From Hyphomonadaceae bacterium UBA1933 (GTDB lineage: Bacteria > Pseudomonadota > Alphaproteobacteria > Caulobacterales > Aquidulcibacteraceae): 64,000 nucleotides of DNA. The DNA is taken from contig DDFH01000003.1 of NCBI GenBank assembly GCA_002337085.1, positions 1-64,000 on the forward strand. The letters run 5' to 3'. The position numbers were made by a program, and so were the translations under genes. How positions within the stretch are numbered: position 1 is the first letter of the stretch; every line of letters starts with the position of its first letter. Under the pieces are notes generated by a model, which worked only from the letters and a program-made list of their open reading frames with translations, was not told the origin of the DNA and ran no database searches. Positions 1-9,254 of this stretch are shown here, piece by piece.

Positions 1-38
1 AGTCAATAGACTGGGGTTTTGTTTTTTCGATTAACTTT

Positions 39-65
39 GTCATGCCGCACTTGTTGCGGTATCTC
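39..65. repeat. Small palindromic intergenic fragment
   Basis: A short hairpin with arms CCGCA (45-49) and TGCGG (55-59), flanked by GTCAT and ATCTCG. This is the general layout of short dispersed palindromic repeats in proteobacterial intergenic DNA. Nothing else is recognisable between the window edge and the stop codon of the next gene. One copy without alignment is weak evidence. Confidence 0.3.
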
Positions 66-142
66 GCGCAAGGTGAGTGTGCTATTTCACAAGACAACGC
101 AACGAGTGCGCGGTGACAACAATTCTTAACTCTTAATCTAAT

Positions 143-1579
143 TCAAGTTCCGCAAAATGTATTTTGCACGACTTCATTTTCTCTTGGGGGTTTGGTTAGA
201 TATTCATATTCTGGTTTTGTTTCAAATGGGGTTTGGGATGCCAAGAGCATTTCATTGAATAATGTATAATCGCCCAATTGATAGGCGGCATTAATTGCGC
301 GTTCGATATAGTGATTGCGCATTATAATTGCGGGATTAGTTTGATTTAGGTTTTTTATAATCGCCGCTTTGTCATTATTTTCTTGGGACAATCTTTTTTG
401 CCAATTGGCATACCAATCATTCGGCGCGTCTTCATTGATTTTTTGACTTAGGTCACGGAAACTATTGGTGAAATCAAGGTTGTTTTCAAATAGATAATCC
501 AAAAATCCATCAACCAATTCATCATCACCTTCAAGATATTTTTCAAGCCCTAATTTATTGCGCATGTTTGAATAATATTCACTTTTATAAATATCCATAA
601 AGCCAATTATGATTTGTTCGGCGGCGGCAACAGCCCTGTCGCTATCGTCATCAATCAATGGCAAAAGGCATTCGGCAAGGCGGGCAAGATTCCATTGCGT
701 GATATTGGGTTGATTTTCATAGCGATAACGCCCGCGTTTATCGATAAAGCTATAAACCTGTTGCGGGTTGTAATTATCCATGAAGGCACATGGACCATAG
801 TCGATTGTAATTCCGCAAATACTGGCGTTATCAGTATTCATCACCCCATGAATAAAGCCAATACCCATCCATTTTGCAACCAGTTTGGCGTGCGCCGTGG
901 CGATTTCTTTTAATAATTCAAGATATTTATTCTCGGCATTTTCAATATGTGGATAATGGCGATTAATCACATAATCTGCAAGGGTTTTTAAATCCGCCAA
1001 ATTGCCCATTGCGGCATGATATTGGAATGTTCCAAAGCGAATATGGCTTTTGGCAACGCGTGTAAGGATTGCGCCGTCTAGTGCGGTTTCGCGCTGCACC
1101 CGCTCCCCACTTGTTACAAAACTTAAGGCGCGGGTTGTGGGGATATTAAGGGCATTCATAAACTCACTAACAAGGTATTCGCGCAAAACGGGCCCTAATG
1201 CTGCCCGACCGTCGCCATTGCGTGAAAATGCGGTTCGTCCAGCACCTTTTAACTGTATGTCATAGCGTTGATTGTCTTTGGCAATGGTTTCACCAAGTAA
1301 TATTGCACGCCCATCACCCAATATATTGAAATGCCCGAATTGGTGTCCACCATATGCTTGTGCAATCGGCTCCGCACCAATTGGGACGATATTGCCACTA
1401 AATATTTCTGCGAGCGCGTCTTCTGATACTTCAGAAGTATCGATATTCAAAAAATCTGCAAGCGCATGATTAAACCTAACCAATTGCGGCGCACTAACCC
1501 ACGTGGGGTCTGCCATCTCATAAAATCTTTCAGGCAGGTTTATATAAGAATTATCAAATTTAATTATTGTATGGCGCAT
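143..1579 (-). CDS. selO: Protein adenylyltransferase SelO (YdiU family)
   Basis: SelO is a pseudokinase-fold enzyme that transfers AMP from ATP to Ser/Thr/Tyr of target proteins and is linked to redox stress. At 478 residues it equals the usual bacterial length. Seen directly: the family block YGGHQFGHFNILGDGRA near residue 76, the following GRTAFSRNGDGRAALGP block, the HGVMNTDN catalytic-loop segment and the DYGPCAFMD metal-binding segment. The protein ends in Cys-Gly-Thr. The Cys is third from the end, where the mammalian protein has selenocysteine, so this is the ordinary cysteine form. The start is ATG. It appears to be transcribed alone; the preceding gene on the strand (serine dehydratase) is separated from it by a hairpin repeat. 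Confidence 0.96.
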   Translation of the reverse strand: MRHTIIKFDNSYINLPERFYEMADPTWVSAPQLVRFNHALADFLNIDTSEVSEDALAEIFSGNIVPIGAEPIAQAYGGHQFGHFNILGDGRAILLGETIAKDNQRYDIQLKGAGRTAFSRNGDGRAALGPVLREYLVSEFMNALNIPTTRALSFVTSGERVQRETALDGAILTRVAKSHIRFGTFQYHAAMGNLADLKTLADYVINRHYPHIENAENKYLELLKEIATAHAKLVAKWMGIGFIHGVMNTDNASICGITIDYGPCAFMDNYNPQQVYSFIDKRGRYRYENQPNITQWNLARLAECLLPLIDDDSDRAVAAAEQIIIGFMDIYKSEYYSNMRNKLGLEKYLEGDDELVDGFLDYLFENNLDFTNSFRDLSQKINEDAPNDWYANWQKRLSQENNDKAAIIKNLNQTNPAIIMRNHYIERAINAAYQLGDYTLFNEMLLASQTPFETKPEYEYLTKPPRENEVVQNTFCGT

Positions 1580-1689
1580 ATAACAAATATATTCACAAAT
1601 ATGATGAATACAAGCGGGATGGGGTTATAGTTTATATTGTCCACCACATTCATTAGATTGCTTAATGCAAACTTCAATCAAAATGTAAT

Positions 1690-1777
1690 AAATATTTGGA
1701 AACCGCGCTTTCAAATATTTCTTTCCTATTGTCCTAAATCGCTGAGTGACGAGCGAAGCGAGGAAGGTGGCGATTTA
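1690..1777 (-). repeat. Two-hairpin 3'-flank repeat, copy 1
   Basis: First of three related intergenic elements (others at 53505-53597 and 61227-61317). On the plus strand, hairpin A has perfect 9-bp arms (1690-1698 and 1712-1720) around a loop of type GAAACCGCGCTTT. Hairpin B has perfect 8-bp arms, TAAATCGC (1735-1742) and GCGATTTA (1770-1777), around a 27-nt loop beginning TGAGTGA and ending GGTG. Loops resemble the other copies, whereas arms differ and still pair. The element begins 5 nt past the stop codon of the minus-strand serine dehydratase gene, so it would lie in that transcript's 3' end. Confidence 0.8.
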
Positions 1778-1782
1778 AGAAA

Positions 1783-3171
1783 TTAACACTCCACCACATT
1801 CACCGCCAAGCCGCCCAAAGAGGTTTCTTTGTATTTTGATGACATATCAAGACCAGTTTGGCGCATGGTTTCAATTACTTGGTCGAGGGTTACTTTATGT
1901 TCGCCATCGCTCATTAATGCCAGTCTTGCAGAATTGGCGGCCTTGACTGCGCCGATTGCGTTACGTTCAATGCATGGAATTTGTACCAAGCCACCCACGG
2001 GGTCACAAGTAAGCCCCAAATTATGCTCCATCGCGATTTCGGCGGCGTGTTCGATTTGGGTGGCACTTCCGCCCCAAATTGCGCAAAGCCCCGCAGCACC
2101 CATAGAGCATGCAACCCCAACCTCACCTTGGCAGCCCATCTCAGCACCCGATAATGACGCGCGTTGTTTGTAGATTATGCCGATTGAACCCGCCACCAAA
2201 AGGAACTTGCCAATCTTGCCATTTGGCAAACAATCGGCATCTGTAAAACCTTCATTGGCACAATAATATTTTATTAGCGCGGGTATAAGCCCCGATGCAC
2301 CGTTGGTTGGCGCGGTAACAACCTTGCCACCCACGGCATTTTCTTCGTTTACTGCCATGGCATAGACGTTTAGCCAATCAAACAATCGCTCAAGATCTTG
2401 TGCAGGTGTGGTATTCAGGCTTTCAAATAAAACCGATGCGCGGCGTTTAACATTAAGGCCGCCTGGTAAAATCCCCTTGGTATTAAGGCCGCGTTCGATT
2501 GATAAATTCATTGCCGCCCAAACATCGCGTAAATGCGCTTCGGTTCTTTCGCGGGGGCGCAGCGAATCTTCATTTTTCAACGCCAATTCATGAATGTTGA
2601 TATTGTGCTTTTGGCATAATTTCAAAAGCTCGGTTGCCGAGGTAAATTCAAATGGTGTCTTTTTGCGTCGCTTTACAATGTCGTTGGATAATGGGCGTGA
2701 TAATTGCTCTTTACTTGCGATAAAGCCGCCACCTGTTGAGTAAAACTCTTGCTCAAATAAAAGATTGTCACCTTTAAAAAGCTTGATTGCCATGCCATTG
2801 GGGTGAAGCTCTGGGATAATATCGCCGCGTAAATCAATGTGTTTTTTGGTATTGAAACCAATTTCATATTTGCCAAGTAACTTAATTTTATTGGTTTCAA
2901 TTGTTTCCGCAAGCATTTTTGTTGCCAGCTCGCAATCAATGGTTTCGGGGTCAAATCCCATTAGTCCCCAAATACTTGCCTTATCGGTTGCGTGCCCAAT
3001 TCCTGTTAGCGCCAAGGATCCTTGCAGTTCAATGACTACTTTATCGCATTGTGTTAAAAGACCTTTTTCATCGGCATCAATCAACACCCGCTTTGCAATC
3101 CGCATCGGGCCAGTTGTATGTGAAGATGATGGGCCAATGCCGATTTTGAAAATGTCAAAAACGCTAAACAA
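1783..3171 (-). CDS. sdaA: L-serine ammonia-lyase, iron-sulfur type
   Basis: Cytosolic enzyme that deaminates L-serine to pyruvate and ammonia. The 462-residue length and the fusion of both domains in one chain fit the single-chain bacterial type. Seen directly: N-terminal [16 protein letters not shown], the [18 protein letters not shown] block, and cysteines in [17 protein letters not shown] and [12 protein letters not shown] that fit the [4Fe-4S] ligands of the family. The start is an unusual TTG at 3169-3171. It is supported by a GGGAG ribosome-binding site 6 nt upstream and by the conserved MFSVFDIFK start of the family. A paired-hairpin repeat follows the stop codon closely. The gene is divergent from the VanX-like gene. 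Confidence 0.95.
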   Translation of the reverse strand: MFSVFDIFKIGIGPSSSHTTGPMRIAKRVLIDADEKGLLTQCDKVVIELQGSLALTGIGHATDKASIWGLMGFDPETIDCELATKMLAETIETNKIKLLGKYEIGFNTKKHIDLRGDIIPELHPNGMAIKLFKGDNLLFEQEFYSTGGGFIASKEQLSRPLSNDIVKRRKKTPFEFTSATELLKLCQKHNINIHELALKNEDSLRPRERTEAHLRDVWAAMNLSIERGLNTKGILPGGLNVKRRASVLFESLNTTPAQDLERLFDWLNVYAMAVNEENAVGGKVVTAPTNGASGLIPALIKYYCANEGFTDADCLPNGKIGKFLLVAGSIGIIYKQRASLSGAEMGCQGEVGVACSMGAAGLCAIWGGSATQIEHAAEIAMEHNLGLTCDPVGGLVQIPCIERNAIGAVKAANSARLALMSDGEHKVTLDQVIETMRQTGLDMSSKYKETSLGGLAVNVVEC

Positions 3172-3289
3172 AAAAATCTCCCAAGCTGATTATATTTAAA
3201 GCATATTATTTAAAAACGTGATTTTTAACGTAATCATATTTGTTGTAAACAAAATAAATGTTAAAGCTTGATTTCACTATGGGGTTAAA

Positions 3290-4036
3290 ATGCGCATTAA
3301 TTTTCTAAAACTATCGGGTTTTTCGGCGATTTTTTCAATTTTGCTATTGTCGTCTTGTACGACAATTAACACTTCCAAGCCAAAACTTGCAGATGGTTTT
3401 GTAAGGCTTAGTGCGATTGACCCAAGCATTATCCAAGATATGCGTTATTCGACCACCAATAATTTCACTGGTGCTGTGGTCGATGGCTATAAAAGGGGTG
3501 AATGTATTTTGAAAAAACCTGCTGCTATCGCGCTTAAAAAAGTACAAGCAGAAGCAAAAAAACTGGGTTATAGCCTTATAATTTATGATTGCTTTAGGCC
3601 GCAAAAGGCTGTTGATAATTTTGTGCGCTGGGTCAATGGTGGAAGTGAAACCAACCCTGAATATTATGCCGATATTCCAAGGAATCTTTTGATTGAAAAG
3701 GGCTATATTGCCGATAAATCAAACCATTCCCGTGGTTTTACGGCTGATTTGGGTCTTGCACCGCTTGTACCAAATGGCGATATGACCCGACAATATTATG
3801 CATGTAATAGCCGGCCAGATTTGAAATCGCTTGATTTTGGAACGCCATTCGATTGCTTTAATACCGCTGCCAATACATTTAACCCAATTGTTACGGGTAA
3901 TGCTGCAAAAAATCGTAAGATATTGGTCGATTTAATGGCGGCGCAAGGTTATGCCAATTATTCCGAAGAATGGTGGCACTTTACCCACTCAAGTCAGCCA
4001 AAAGATGCGCCACGCTATAATTTTGATGTCGAATAA
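3290..4036 (+). CDS. D-alanyl-D-alanine dipeptidase, VanX/DdpX type lipoprotein
   Basis: M15-family zinc dipeptidase expected to cleave D-Ala-D-Ala in the periplasm, in cell-wall dipeptide salvage rather than resistance. The 248-residue product starts with a hydrophobic segment ending in a lipobox LLSSC, so Cys23 is the likely lipidated residue. Metal ligands are visible: SNHSRGFTADLGL (the SxHxxGxAxD motif giving His and Asp) and EEWWHFTH (the ExxH motif giving the catalytic Glu and the last His). The start ATG has GGGG 6 nt upstream. No van regulators or ligase genes are adjacent. The family call is secure; the exact substrate is inferred. Confidence 0.9.
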   Translation: MRINFLKLSGFSAIFSILLLSSCTTINTSKPKLADGFVRLSAIDPSIIQDMRYSTTNNFTGAVVDGYKRGECILKKPAAIALKKVQAEAKKLGYSLIIYDCFRPQKAVDNFVRWVNGGSETNPEYYADIPRNLLIEKGYIADKSNHSRGFTADLGLAPLVPNGDMTRQYYACNSRPDLKSLDFGTPFDCFNTAANTFNPIVTGNAAKNRKILVDLMAAQGYANYSEEWWHFTHSSQPKDAPRYNFDVE

Positions 4037-4092
4037 GTGATAAGCCCCAAAAAGTAATTGACTGGTGTTACGGATTATTGTTCAAAACCTAT

Positions 4093-5103
4093 ATGAAAGC
4101 ACTTATATGCAATAAAATTGCCCCGCCTGACGCTTTGGAATGGGTGGATATTGAAATTCCCAAACCGCAATCTGGTGAATTGCAAATTCAAATTATGGCG
4201 GTTGGCGTGAATTTCCGTGATACTTTAATAATCGAAGATAAATATCAATTCAAAGCATCACGACCATTTTCACCGTGTGGCGAAATTTCGGGAATTATCT
4301 CGGCAATTGGTGAAGGCGTAAAAGATTTTAAAATTGGCGATGCGGTTTTTGTTGAGATGACGCATGGCGGGCTTGCTGAATATGCAATCGCCAAAGCGTC
4401 CGATTGCTACATAATGCCAAATGACATTGATTTTGCCACTGCTGCCGCGACCAGTATTAATTACGGCACGGCTTATTTTGGTATTTTGCATAAGGGTAGG
4501 GCGCAAAAAGGCGAAACCATACTTGTAACAGGTGCCGCAGGTGCAACCGGTCTTGCTGCGGTAAAAATTGCCAAGGCCTTGGGGCTTGTGGTTATTGCGA
4601 CAGCTAGTTCAGATGAAAAATTACAAATCGCAATCGCGGCTGGGGCAGATTTTGGATTTGTTACCCCACGTCTTGAAAATAATGATGAAAATAAGAAAAT
4701 CGCGCGTGATTATTTTAAAGAAAAAATGGGTGATAAAAAACCTGATTTAATCTTTGATACAATTGGCGGCGTTTATGCCGAGGCGGCGTTGCGATGCATT
4801 AATTGGGGCGGGCGGTTTTTGGTGGTGGGTTTCACATCGGGCATACCTGTTATGCCCCTCAATCTCACATTAGTGAAAGCGTGTGAAATCATTGGGGTTT
4901 TTTATACATCATATGCCCAAAAATTTCCTGAACAACATCAAAAAGACTTGAGTATAATTTTTGATTGGTTGAAAAAAGGCATGATAACGCCCAATATAGA
5001 TAAAGTCTTTGACTTCCACGAGGCAATCGCCGCTTTAAACCACCTTAAAGGCAAAGATAATCAGGGCAAAACCATAATAAGAATTGGCAATTTTAATGAA
5101 TAA
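4093..5103 (+). CDS. Medium-chain NAD(P)H:quinone oxidoreductase
   Basis: Zinc-independent medium-chain dehydrogenase/reductase of the quinone oxidoreductase (QOR) group, expected to reduce quinones or enones with NADPH. The nucleotide-binding glycine motif is seen in TGAAGATGLAAVKIAKALG near residue 150, and the GVNFRD segment of quinone reductases is near residue 45. The catalytic zinc cysteine of alcohol dehydrogenases is not evident. I place the start at ATG 4093 (MKALICNK, the typical family beginning); an in-frame TTG 15 nt upstream is also possible. The end overlaps the next gene by 8 nt, so the two are probably translationally coupled. Confidence 0.88.
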   Translation: MKALICNKIAPPDALEWVDIEIPKPQSGELQIQIMAVGVNFRDTLIIEDKYQFKASRPFSPCGEISGIISAIGEGVKDFKIGDAVFVEMTHGGLAEYAIAKASDCYIMPNDIDFATAAATSINYGTAYFGILHKGRAQKGETILVTGAAGATGLAAVKIAKALGLVVIATASSDEKLQIAIAAGADFGFVTPRLENNDENKKIARDYFKEKMGDKKPDLIFDTIGGVYAEAALRCINWGGRFLVVGFTSGIPVMPLNLTLVKACEIIGVFYTSYAQKFPEQHQKDLSIIFDWLKKGMITPNIDKVFDFHEAIAALNHLKGKDNQGKTIIRIGNFNE

Positions 5104-5974
5104 ACTTTCTCTGTCACCAAATATGCAGGGGGCTTTATGGGGGCTTCTGTCGGCGGTTTCTTTTGTTTTTATGTCCGTATTGCTGCATATTTTGGGCGAT
5201 AGTGTGTCATTATCAATGATGATTTTTTGGCGCTCTTTGGCAGGGCTTTTGGTTATATTACCAATGGCATTCAGCAGCAAAGATGCATGGGTGGTTAAAC
5301 GCCCAATTCCAGTTTTGATGCGTTCATTATTCACGACAATTGCATTGTTTTCTAGCTTTTATGCCTTTGCCCATTTGCCAATTGCCCATGCCCAGGCCAT
5401 AAGTTTTTCGCGGGCATTATTTATCACGGTATTGGCATTTTTTGTTTTGCATGAAAAAGTTGCATGGCGCAGAATTACCGCGACAATTGTTGGCTTTGTC
5501 GGGGTTTTGATAATGACGAGACCATCGGCGCAAATGGATTTTGCATCAATTGTCGCTATCTTATCGGCCTTTACCTTTGCGCTTTCAATCATAACAATCA
5601 AAGAATTGACAAAAGATCATTCGCCATTGTCGCTTGTATTATGGGTTAATATTTTCACGACTTTGGCTGGATTGCCATTCATTGCTTTTGATCCAGTTAT
5701 TCCAACCTTGCCACAGATGGGGCTTTTGCTTTTGATGGGCTTATTTGGTACGGGGTCACAATTATTTTATGTTCGTGGGCTTAATGTTGGCGATGTAACC
5801 TTATTATCAATTATGGATTATGTCCGCTTGCCGCTTTCGGTTTTGCTTGGCTATTTGTTTTTCAAAGAAGTGCCAGATAAATATAGCATTATTGGTGCGG
5901 TAATTGTTATTGGTTCAACACTTTACATTACCCTGCGTGAGGCGCAATTAGGTAAAACAAAGGCGCAATTGTAA
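5096..5974 (+). CDS. DMT-superfamily exporter (two EamA domains)
   Basis: Inner-membrane drug/metabolite transporter of 292 residues with about ten hydrophobic segments arranged as two EamA repeats. The first repeat contains FWRSLAGLLVILPMAF and the second SLVLWVNIFTTLAGLPF. This is the usual length and layout of the 10-TM subfamily; the substrate cannot be told. ATG 5096 lies inside the end of the preceding quinone reductase gene, so the pair is an overlapping operon. An alternative TTG start exists at 5084 without a better ribosome-binding site. Confidence 0.9.
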   Translation: MNKLSLSPNMQGALWGLLSAVSFVFMSVLLHILGDSVSLSMMIFWRSLAGLLVILPMAFSSKDAWVVKRPIPVLMRSLFTTIALFSSFYAFAHLPIAHAQAISFSRALFITVLAFFVLHEKVAWRRITATIVGFVGVLIMTRPSAQMDFASIVAILSAFTFALSIITIKELTKDHSPLSLVLWVNIFTTLAGLPFIAFDPVIPTLPQMGLLLLMGLFGTGSQLFYVRGLNVGDVTLLSIMDYVRLPLSVLLGYLFFKEVPDKYSIIGAVIVIGSTLYITLREAQLGKTKAQL

Positions 5975-6045
5975 TCATATCTTGAAACCATAAAATTAAT
6001 GATTAAATTGTTATATTAGTAAATCCGCATAAGTGTGAGGGACAT

Positions 6046-6921
6046 ATGACCACCGACATAGTAAAAGATTCAACCGATGCCACATTTGTTCAAGATGTTA
6101 TTGAGGCATCGAAAACTAATCTTGTTTTGGTTGATTTTTGGGCGCCGTGGTGTGGCCCGTGCCGCACTTTGGGCCCCGCGATTGAACGTGTGGTAAAATC
6201 ATTCAATGGCAAAGTAAAACTTGTAAAAGTCAATGTTGATGAAAACCCGCATTTTTCAGGGCAACTTCGGGTGCAATCTATTCCTGCGGTATTTGCGTTT
6301 AAAGATGGTCAACCAATTGATGGCTTTATGGGTGCTTTGCCAGAAAGCCAGGTAAAAGCCTTTGTTGAAAAACATTTGGGCGCAGGCGGTGGTGATGCAA
6401 TTGAAAAAATGCTTGCATCCGCTTCAGAAAGTATGGGGTTGGGTGATATTGGTGGTGCTGCGCAATCTTATGCACAAATCTTACAAGTTGATGCCAAAAA
6501 CCCTAAGGCGCTTGCCGGTATGGCGCGTGTTTATTTAAAGGGTGATGATTTTGCTTCGGCAAAAGAAACTCTTGCAATGCTTGATCCCAAAGATGAAAAT
6601 GACACTGATGTTATTGCGGTCAAAGGGCTTATCAATATTGCCGCCGAAGTTGTGGAAGCACCTGAATTAGATGCCGCAAAAGCAGAAGCACGTGAAAAGC
6701 CTGAAAATTTAATGGCGAAATTCAACCTTGCCAAAGCACATATTAAACATGGCGATTTTGAGAGTGCGGTTGAGGCAATCTTTGAAATTATGAAAGTTGA
6801 CCTTGATTGGAATGAAAAGGCGGCGCGTCATTTGTTATTAAAGATTTTTGATGCCCTTGGCCCACAAAGTGAAATTACAAAAACCGGCCGCCGTCGTCTA
6901 TCAACAATATTGTTTTCATAA
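6046..6921 (+). CDS. cnoX: Thioredoxin-TPR chaperone (CnoX/YbbN family)
   Basis: Cytosolic thioredoxin-fold protein fused to TPR repeats. The family acts as a chaperone/redox protectant (chaperedoxin). Residues 1-110 form the thioredoxin domain with an intact WCGPC active site at about residues 35-39, unlike E. coli CnoX, which has lost the redox cysteine pair. Residues 125-290 are helical TPR repeats (for example AQSYAQILQVDAKNPKALAGMARVY). The 291-residue length fits. The ribosome-binding site is GAGGG 5 nt before the ATG. A Trm112-like gene follows within 10 nt. Confidence 0.9.
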   Translation: MTTDIVKDSTDATFVQDVIEASKTNLVLVDFWAPWCGPCRTLGPAIERVVKSFNGKVKLVKVNVDENPHFSGQLRVQSIPAVFAFKDGQPIDGFMGALPESQVKAFVEKHLGAGGGDAIEKMLASASESMGLGDIGGAAQSYAQILQVDAKNPKALAGMARVYLKGDDFASAKETLAMLDPKDENDTDVIAVKGLINIAAEVVEAPELDAAKAEAREKPENLMAKFNLAKAHIKHGDFESAVEAIFEIMKVDLDWNEKAARHLLLKIFDALGPQSEITKTGRRRLSTILFS

Positions 6922-6930
6922 GGTCTAATG

Positions 6931-7119
6931 ATGTCTGAAATTGACCCTAAATTACTTGAAGTTTTGGTTTGCCCGCTAAATCGTACCCGCCTTATTTATA
7001 ATAAAGAGCGGCAGGAATTGATTTCAAAATCCGCACGCCTTGCATATCCAATTCGTGATGGCGTTCCCATCATGTTGGAGAATGAGGCGCGCGAATTAGA
7101 GGCTGATGAAAAATATTAA
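6931..7119 (+). CDS. Trm112/YcaR-like small protein
   Basis: A 62-residue Trm112-family protein: [18 protein letters not shown], then a beta-rich core and [18 protein letters not shown], which is the family signature. The family is zinc-binding in eukaryotes and archaea, but here the second cysteine of the usual CPxC is replaced (CPLN), as in many alphaproteobacterial members. Bacterial function is unsettled; some members are thought to activate methyltransferases. Two adjacent ATG codons are available (6928, 6931). The second has the better spacing (7 nt) from AAGG. Probably co-transcribed with the thioredoxin-TPR gene. Confidence 0.88.
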   Translation: MSEIDPKLLEVLVCPLNRTRLIYNKERQELISKSARLAYPIRDGVPIMLENEARELEADEKY

Positions 7120-7132
7120 ATTGGCGGAATTG

Positions 7133-7891
7133 CTAATTTTGGAAATTCTCAAAAATTCTGATACCTTCATCACGAATTGCCCAGCCAGATGTGACGTTGG
7201 TTAAATGAAGTTTCCAATGTTCGGTGGCGGCATTTGCATCCGAAGCTTCAATATAGCTAAGAAGTTTTAAGCAGGATTTATAGCCGGCAAGGAATCTTTT
7301 GCGCATGGTTTCGGGGGATTGATTCACCCGTGCCTGAAATGCAATTTGATGATTTAAAACCAAATCGGTGATAATATGGCTTATGGCCTCTAGGGTTTTA
7401 TTGCCATAAGATTGCGCAAGAGCGAAATGGAATTGCGCCATGATTTTTGGATAATTGCGATAATCGCCACGGTCAATTGAGGTTTTCAAATTCTCACATT
7501 TTTGGCGCAAAATTTGGGTAAAGCTTTTGTCTTGCAGGCCTGCCAATTGTTCAACAATGAATGGCTCAAAGCCAAGGCGCGAATAATAAATATCGGCATT
7601 ATTGGCTTTTTGATATTGAAGGTATGAGCCAATATCTTCGCTTATAATGTCAATGTTTGGCGTTAATATCCGTGCGCCAGATCTTGAACCACGCGTAATT
7701 TCCACCAATCGTTGTTCTTCTAGGATGCGAAATGCCTCACGCAGGGTTGGGCGTGAAATTCCCAATTCGACCATCAATTGGGTTTCTGGTGGCAAAAAAT
7801 CGCCAGTTTTTAATTCGCCGCGAATGATTTTTAATTTAATATCATTGGCAATCAATGAAGATGTTTTGGGGGTTTTAAACTTGTTTTCCAT
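7133..7891 (-). CDS. GntR-family regulator, FadR/FCD subgroup
   Basis: Transcription factor of 252 residues. Residues 10-75 form the winged helix-turn-helix (GDFLPPETQLMVELGISRPTLREAFRILEEQ), and the C-terminal 150 residues are an all-helical FCD effector domain of the kind that binds organic acids through a metal. The gene ends 13 bp from the convergent trm112-like gene. No obvious catabolic operon lies beside it, so the regulated pathway cannot be assigned. Confidence 0.9.
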   Translation of the reverse strand: MENKFKTPKTSSLIANDIKLKIIRGELKTGDFLPPETQLMVELGISRPTLREAFRILEEQRLVEITRGSRSGARILTPNIDIISEDIGSYLQYQKANNADIYYSRLGFEPFIVEQLAGLQDKSFTQILRQKCENLKTSIDRGDYRNYPKIMAQFHFALAQSYGNKTLEAISHIITDLVLNHQIAFQARVNQSPETMRKRFLAGYKSCLKLLSYIEASDANAATEHWKLHLTNVTSGWAIRDEGIRIFENFQN

Positions 7892-7941
7892 ATCGCTATC
7901 TTAGTTATAATTGTCGGATTTGGAAGACGCATATTCAGGTT

Positions 7942-9198
7942 TTAATGTCGCAGTCTATATTTTATTGCTGCAAGAATATCATCCGCAAGTTTTTGCCCCA
8001 TTTTGGTGCCGCCAATTTTGGTGAAATGCACCCTGTCGCCGGCTATCTCACGATCTTGCAAAAGGCTAAGGTTTGATGCCGAACAATCACCACCCATTGC
8101 ATTGTACCAGTCCCAATATGCAATATTCATTGATTTTGCGAATTCGATTTGTGCGTTGCGAACTTTGGCTAGGTTTGGCGGAATATAGAAACCCGCGCCT
8201 AATTCATCACGACTTATTTGCGGATATTTTCCTGCCAACTCAGGTGACAGGTTTTTGCACGAAACATCATCCCCACGATTAAGTGCGGCTTTATTGGCAT
8301 CGGGGGCAAGCAGAAGCAAAATATCGGCATGAGGTGCAAGTTTTTTAAACCTTTTAATTTGGTCTGCTAATAAATTTTTGTATTCATCGGCATTGAATGT
8401 ATCGGAAAAACCTTCATTTGTGCCATAAGCAATTATTATCAACGACGGTGGTAAAACTGCAATTTGGTTTTTTATTGATATATCGTCACGCGCTGATAAG
8501 TCTTTTAAAGTTGAACCAGGGACACCAAATGAAGAAAGCACAATACCACTATGATTGTCCCACATTCCTACTGAGGCAATTTGATTATCAAATTTTTCAG
8601 AGCCTTTAATCGTAAAAATAGCTTCGGCTTCTTGGTTGGAATTAATTTGTGACGTCGCGCATGTAATGTGATCATTTTCAGTTTTGACATTAGTCAATGC
8701 AATATTATCTTTTGTGATTAAAGCGCGCGAACATATCGCAAAATTATCATAACTATGTTCATAAGTAATTGTATAAGTTCCATTCGGCGCCATAATTGCC
8801 CGATATCCCCCAAGACCGAATGGCCCACCATCGCTTTTGCTTAGTGGGAATGATTTCAAGGTTTTTAATTCTGGCTCTGTGGTAATTTGAACGTGTTGTG
8901 GGTTAAAGCCCTTGTATGGGATGCCGCCATCGATAAATCCGCGCCCGGCATTGCCAAGATTGGCTTGCAACGCATCGCGTGCACCACCACTTATAAAATC
9001 TGATGCAGTATGACTATCGCCTAGCCATAAAATATGAATTGGTTTTTTATTATTTAATGATTTATAAAAAGAGGTGAGGCTTTGAGCATTATGAAGATTG
9101 CCAAATACATTATCGTTTGAAGCTGGCGTTTGTGAGTTTGCTAAAACTGGAATAAGAAAACCCAAGAATGCTAGAAAATATGAAATGCTTTTAATCAT
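7942..9198 (-). CDS. Secreted SGNH/GDSL-type hydrolase
   Basis: Exported esterase/acyl-hydrolase-like protein of about 418 residues. A signal peptide (KSISYFLAFLGFLIPVLANSQ) is followed by SGNH blocks: block I WLGDSHTASDF (GDSx serine), block III IAYGTNEGF (glycine-Asn region) and block V GDRVHFTKIGG with the catalytic Asp and His. The middle 150 residues form a beta-rich insertion typical of periplasmic acyl-polysaccharide esterases. ATG 9198 is preferred, with AGGTGG 11 nt upstream; GTG 9213 lacks a ribosome-binding site. The substrate is unknown; a cell-wall or polysaccharide acetyl ester is plausible. Confidence 0.82.
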   Translation of the reverse strand: MIKSISYFLAFLGFLIPVLANSQTPASNDNVFGNLHNAQSLTSFYKSLNNKKPIHILWLGDSHTASDFISGGARDALQANLGNAGRGFIDGGIPYKGFNPQHVQITTEPELKTLKSFPLSKSDGGPFGLGGYRAIMAPNGTYTITYEHSYDNFAICSRALITKDNIALTNVKTENDHITCATSQINSNQEAEAIFTIKGSEKFDNQIASVGMWDNHSGIVLSSFGVPGSTLKDLSARDDISIKNQIAVLPPSLIIIAYGTNEGFSDTFNADEYKNLLADQIKRFKKLAPHADILLLLAPDANKAALNRGDDVSCKNLSPELAGKYPQISRDELGAGFYIPPNLAKVRNAQIEFAKSMNIAYWDWYNAMGGDCSASNLSLLQDREIAGDRVHFTKIGGTKMGQKLADDILAAIKYRLRH

Positions 9199-9254
9199 TT
9201 TGCCAATAACCACCTGTAAAAAACAAATCTATAATCATTATTAGAGAGGGTCAA

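Noticed and set aside
3169..3171. Doubt over the TTG start of the serine dehydratase gene
   Set aside because: GGGAG at 6 nt and the conserved N-terminus make the TTG start sound; a later ATG would remove the conserved [10 protein letters not shown] block.
3290..4036. Vancomycin resistance (VanX)
   Set aside because: The enzyme family is right, but there are no vanH, vanA or vanRS genes, and a Gram-negative lipoprotein form points to wall-dipeptide salvage.
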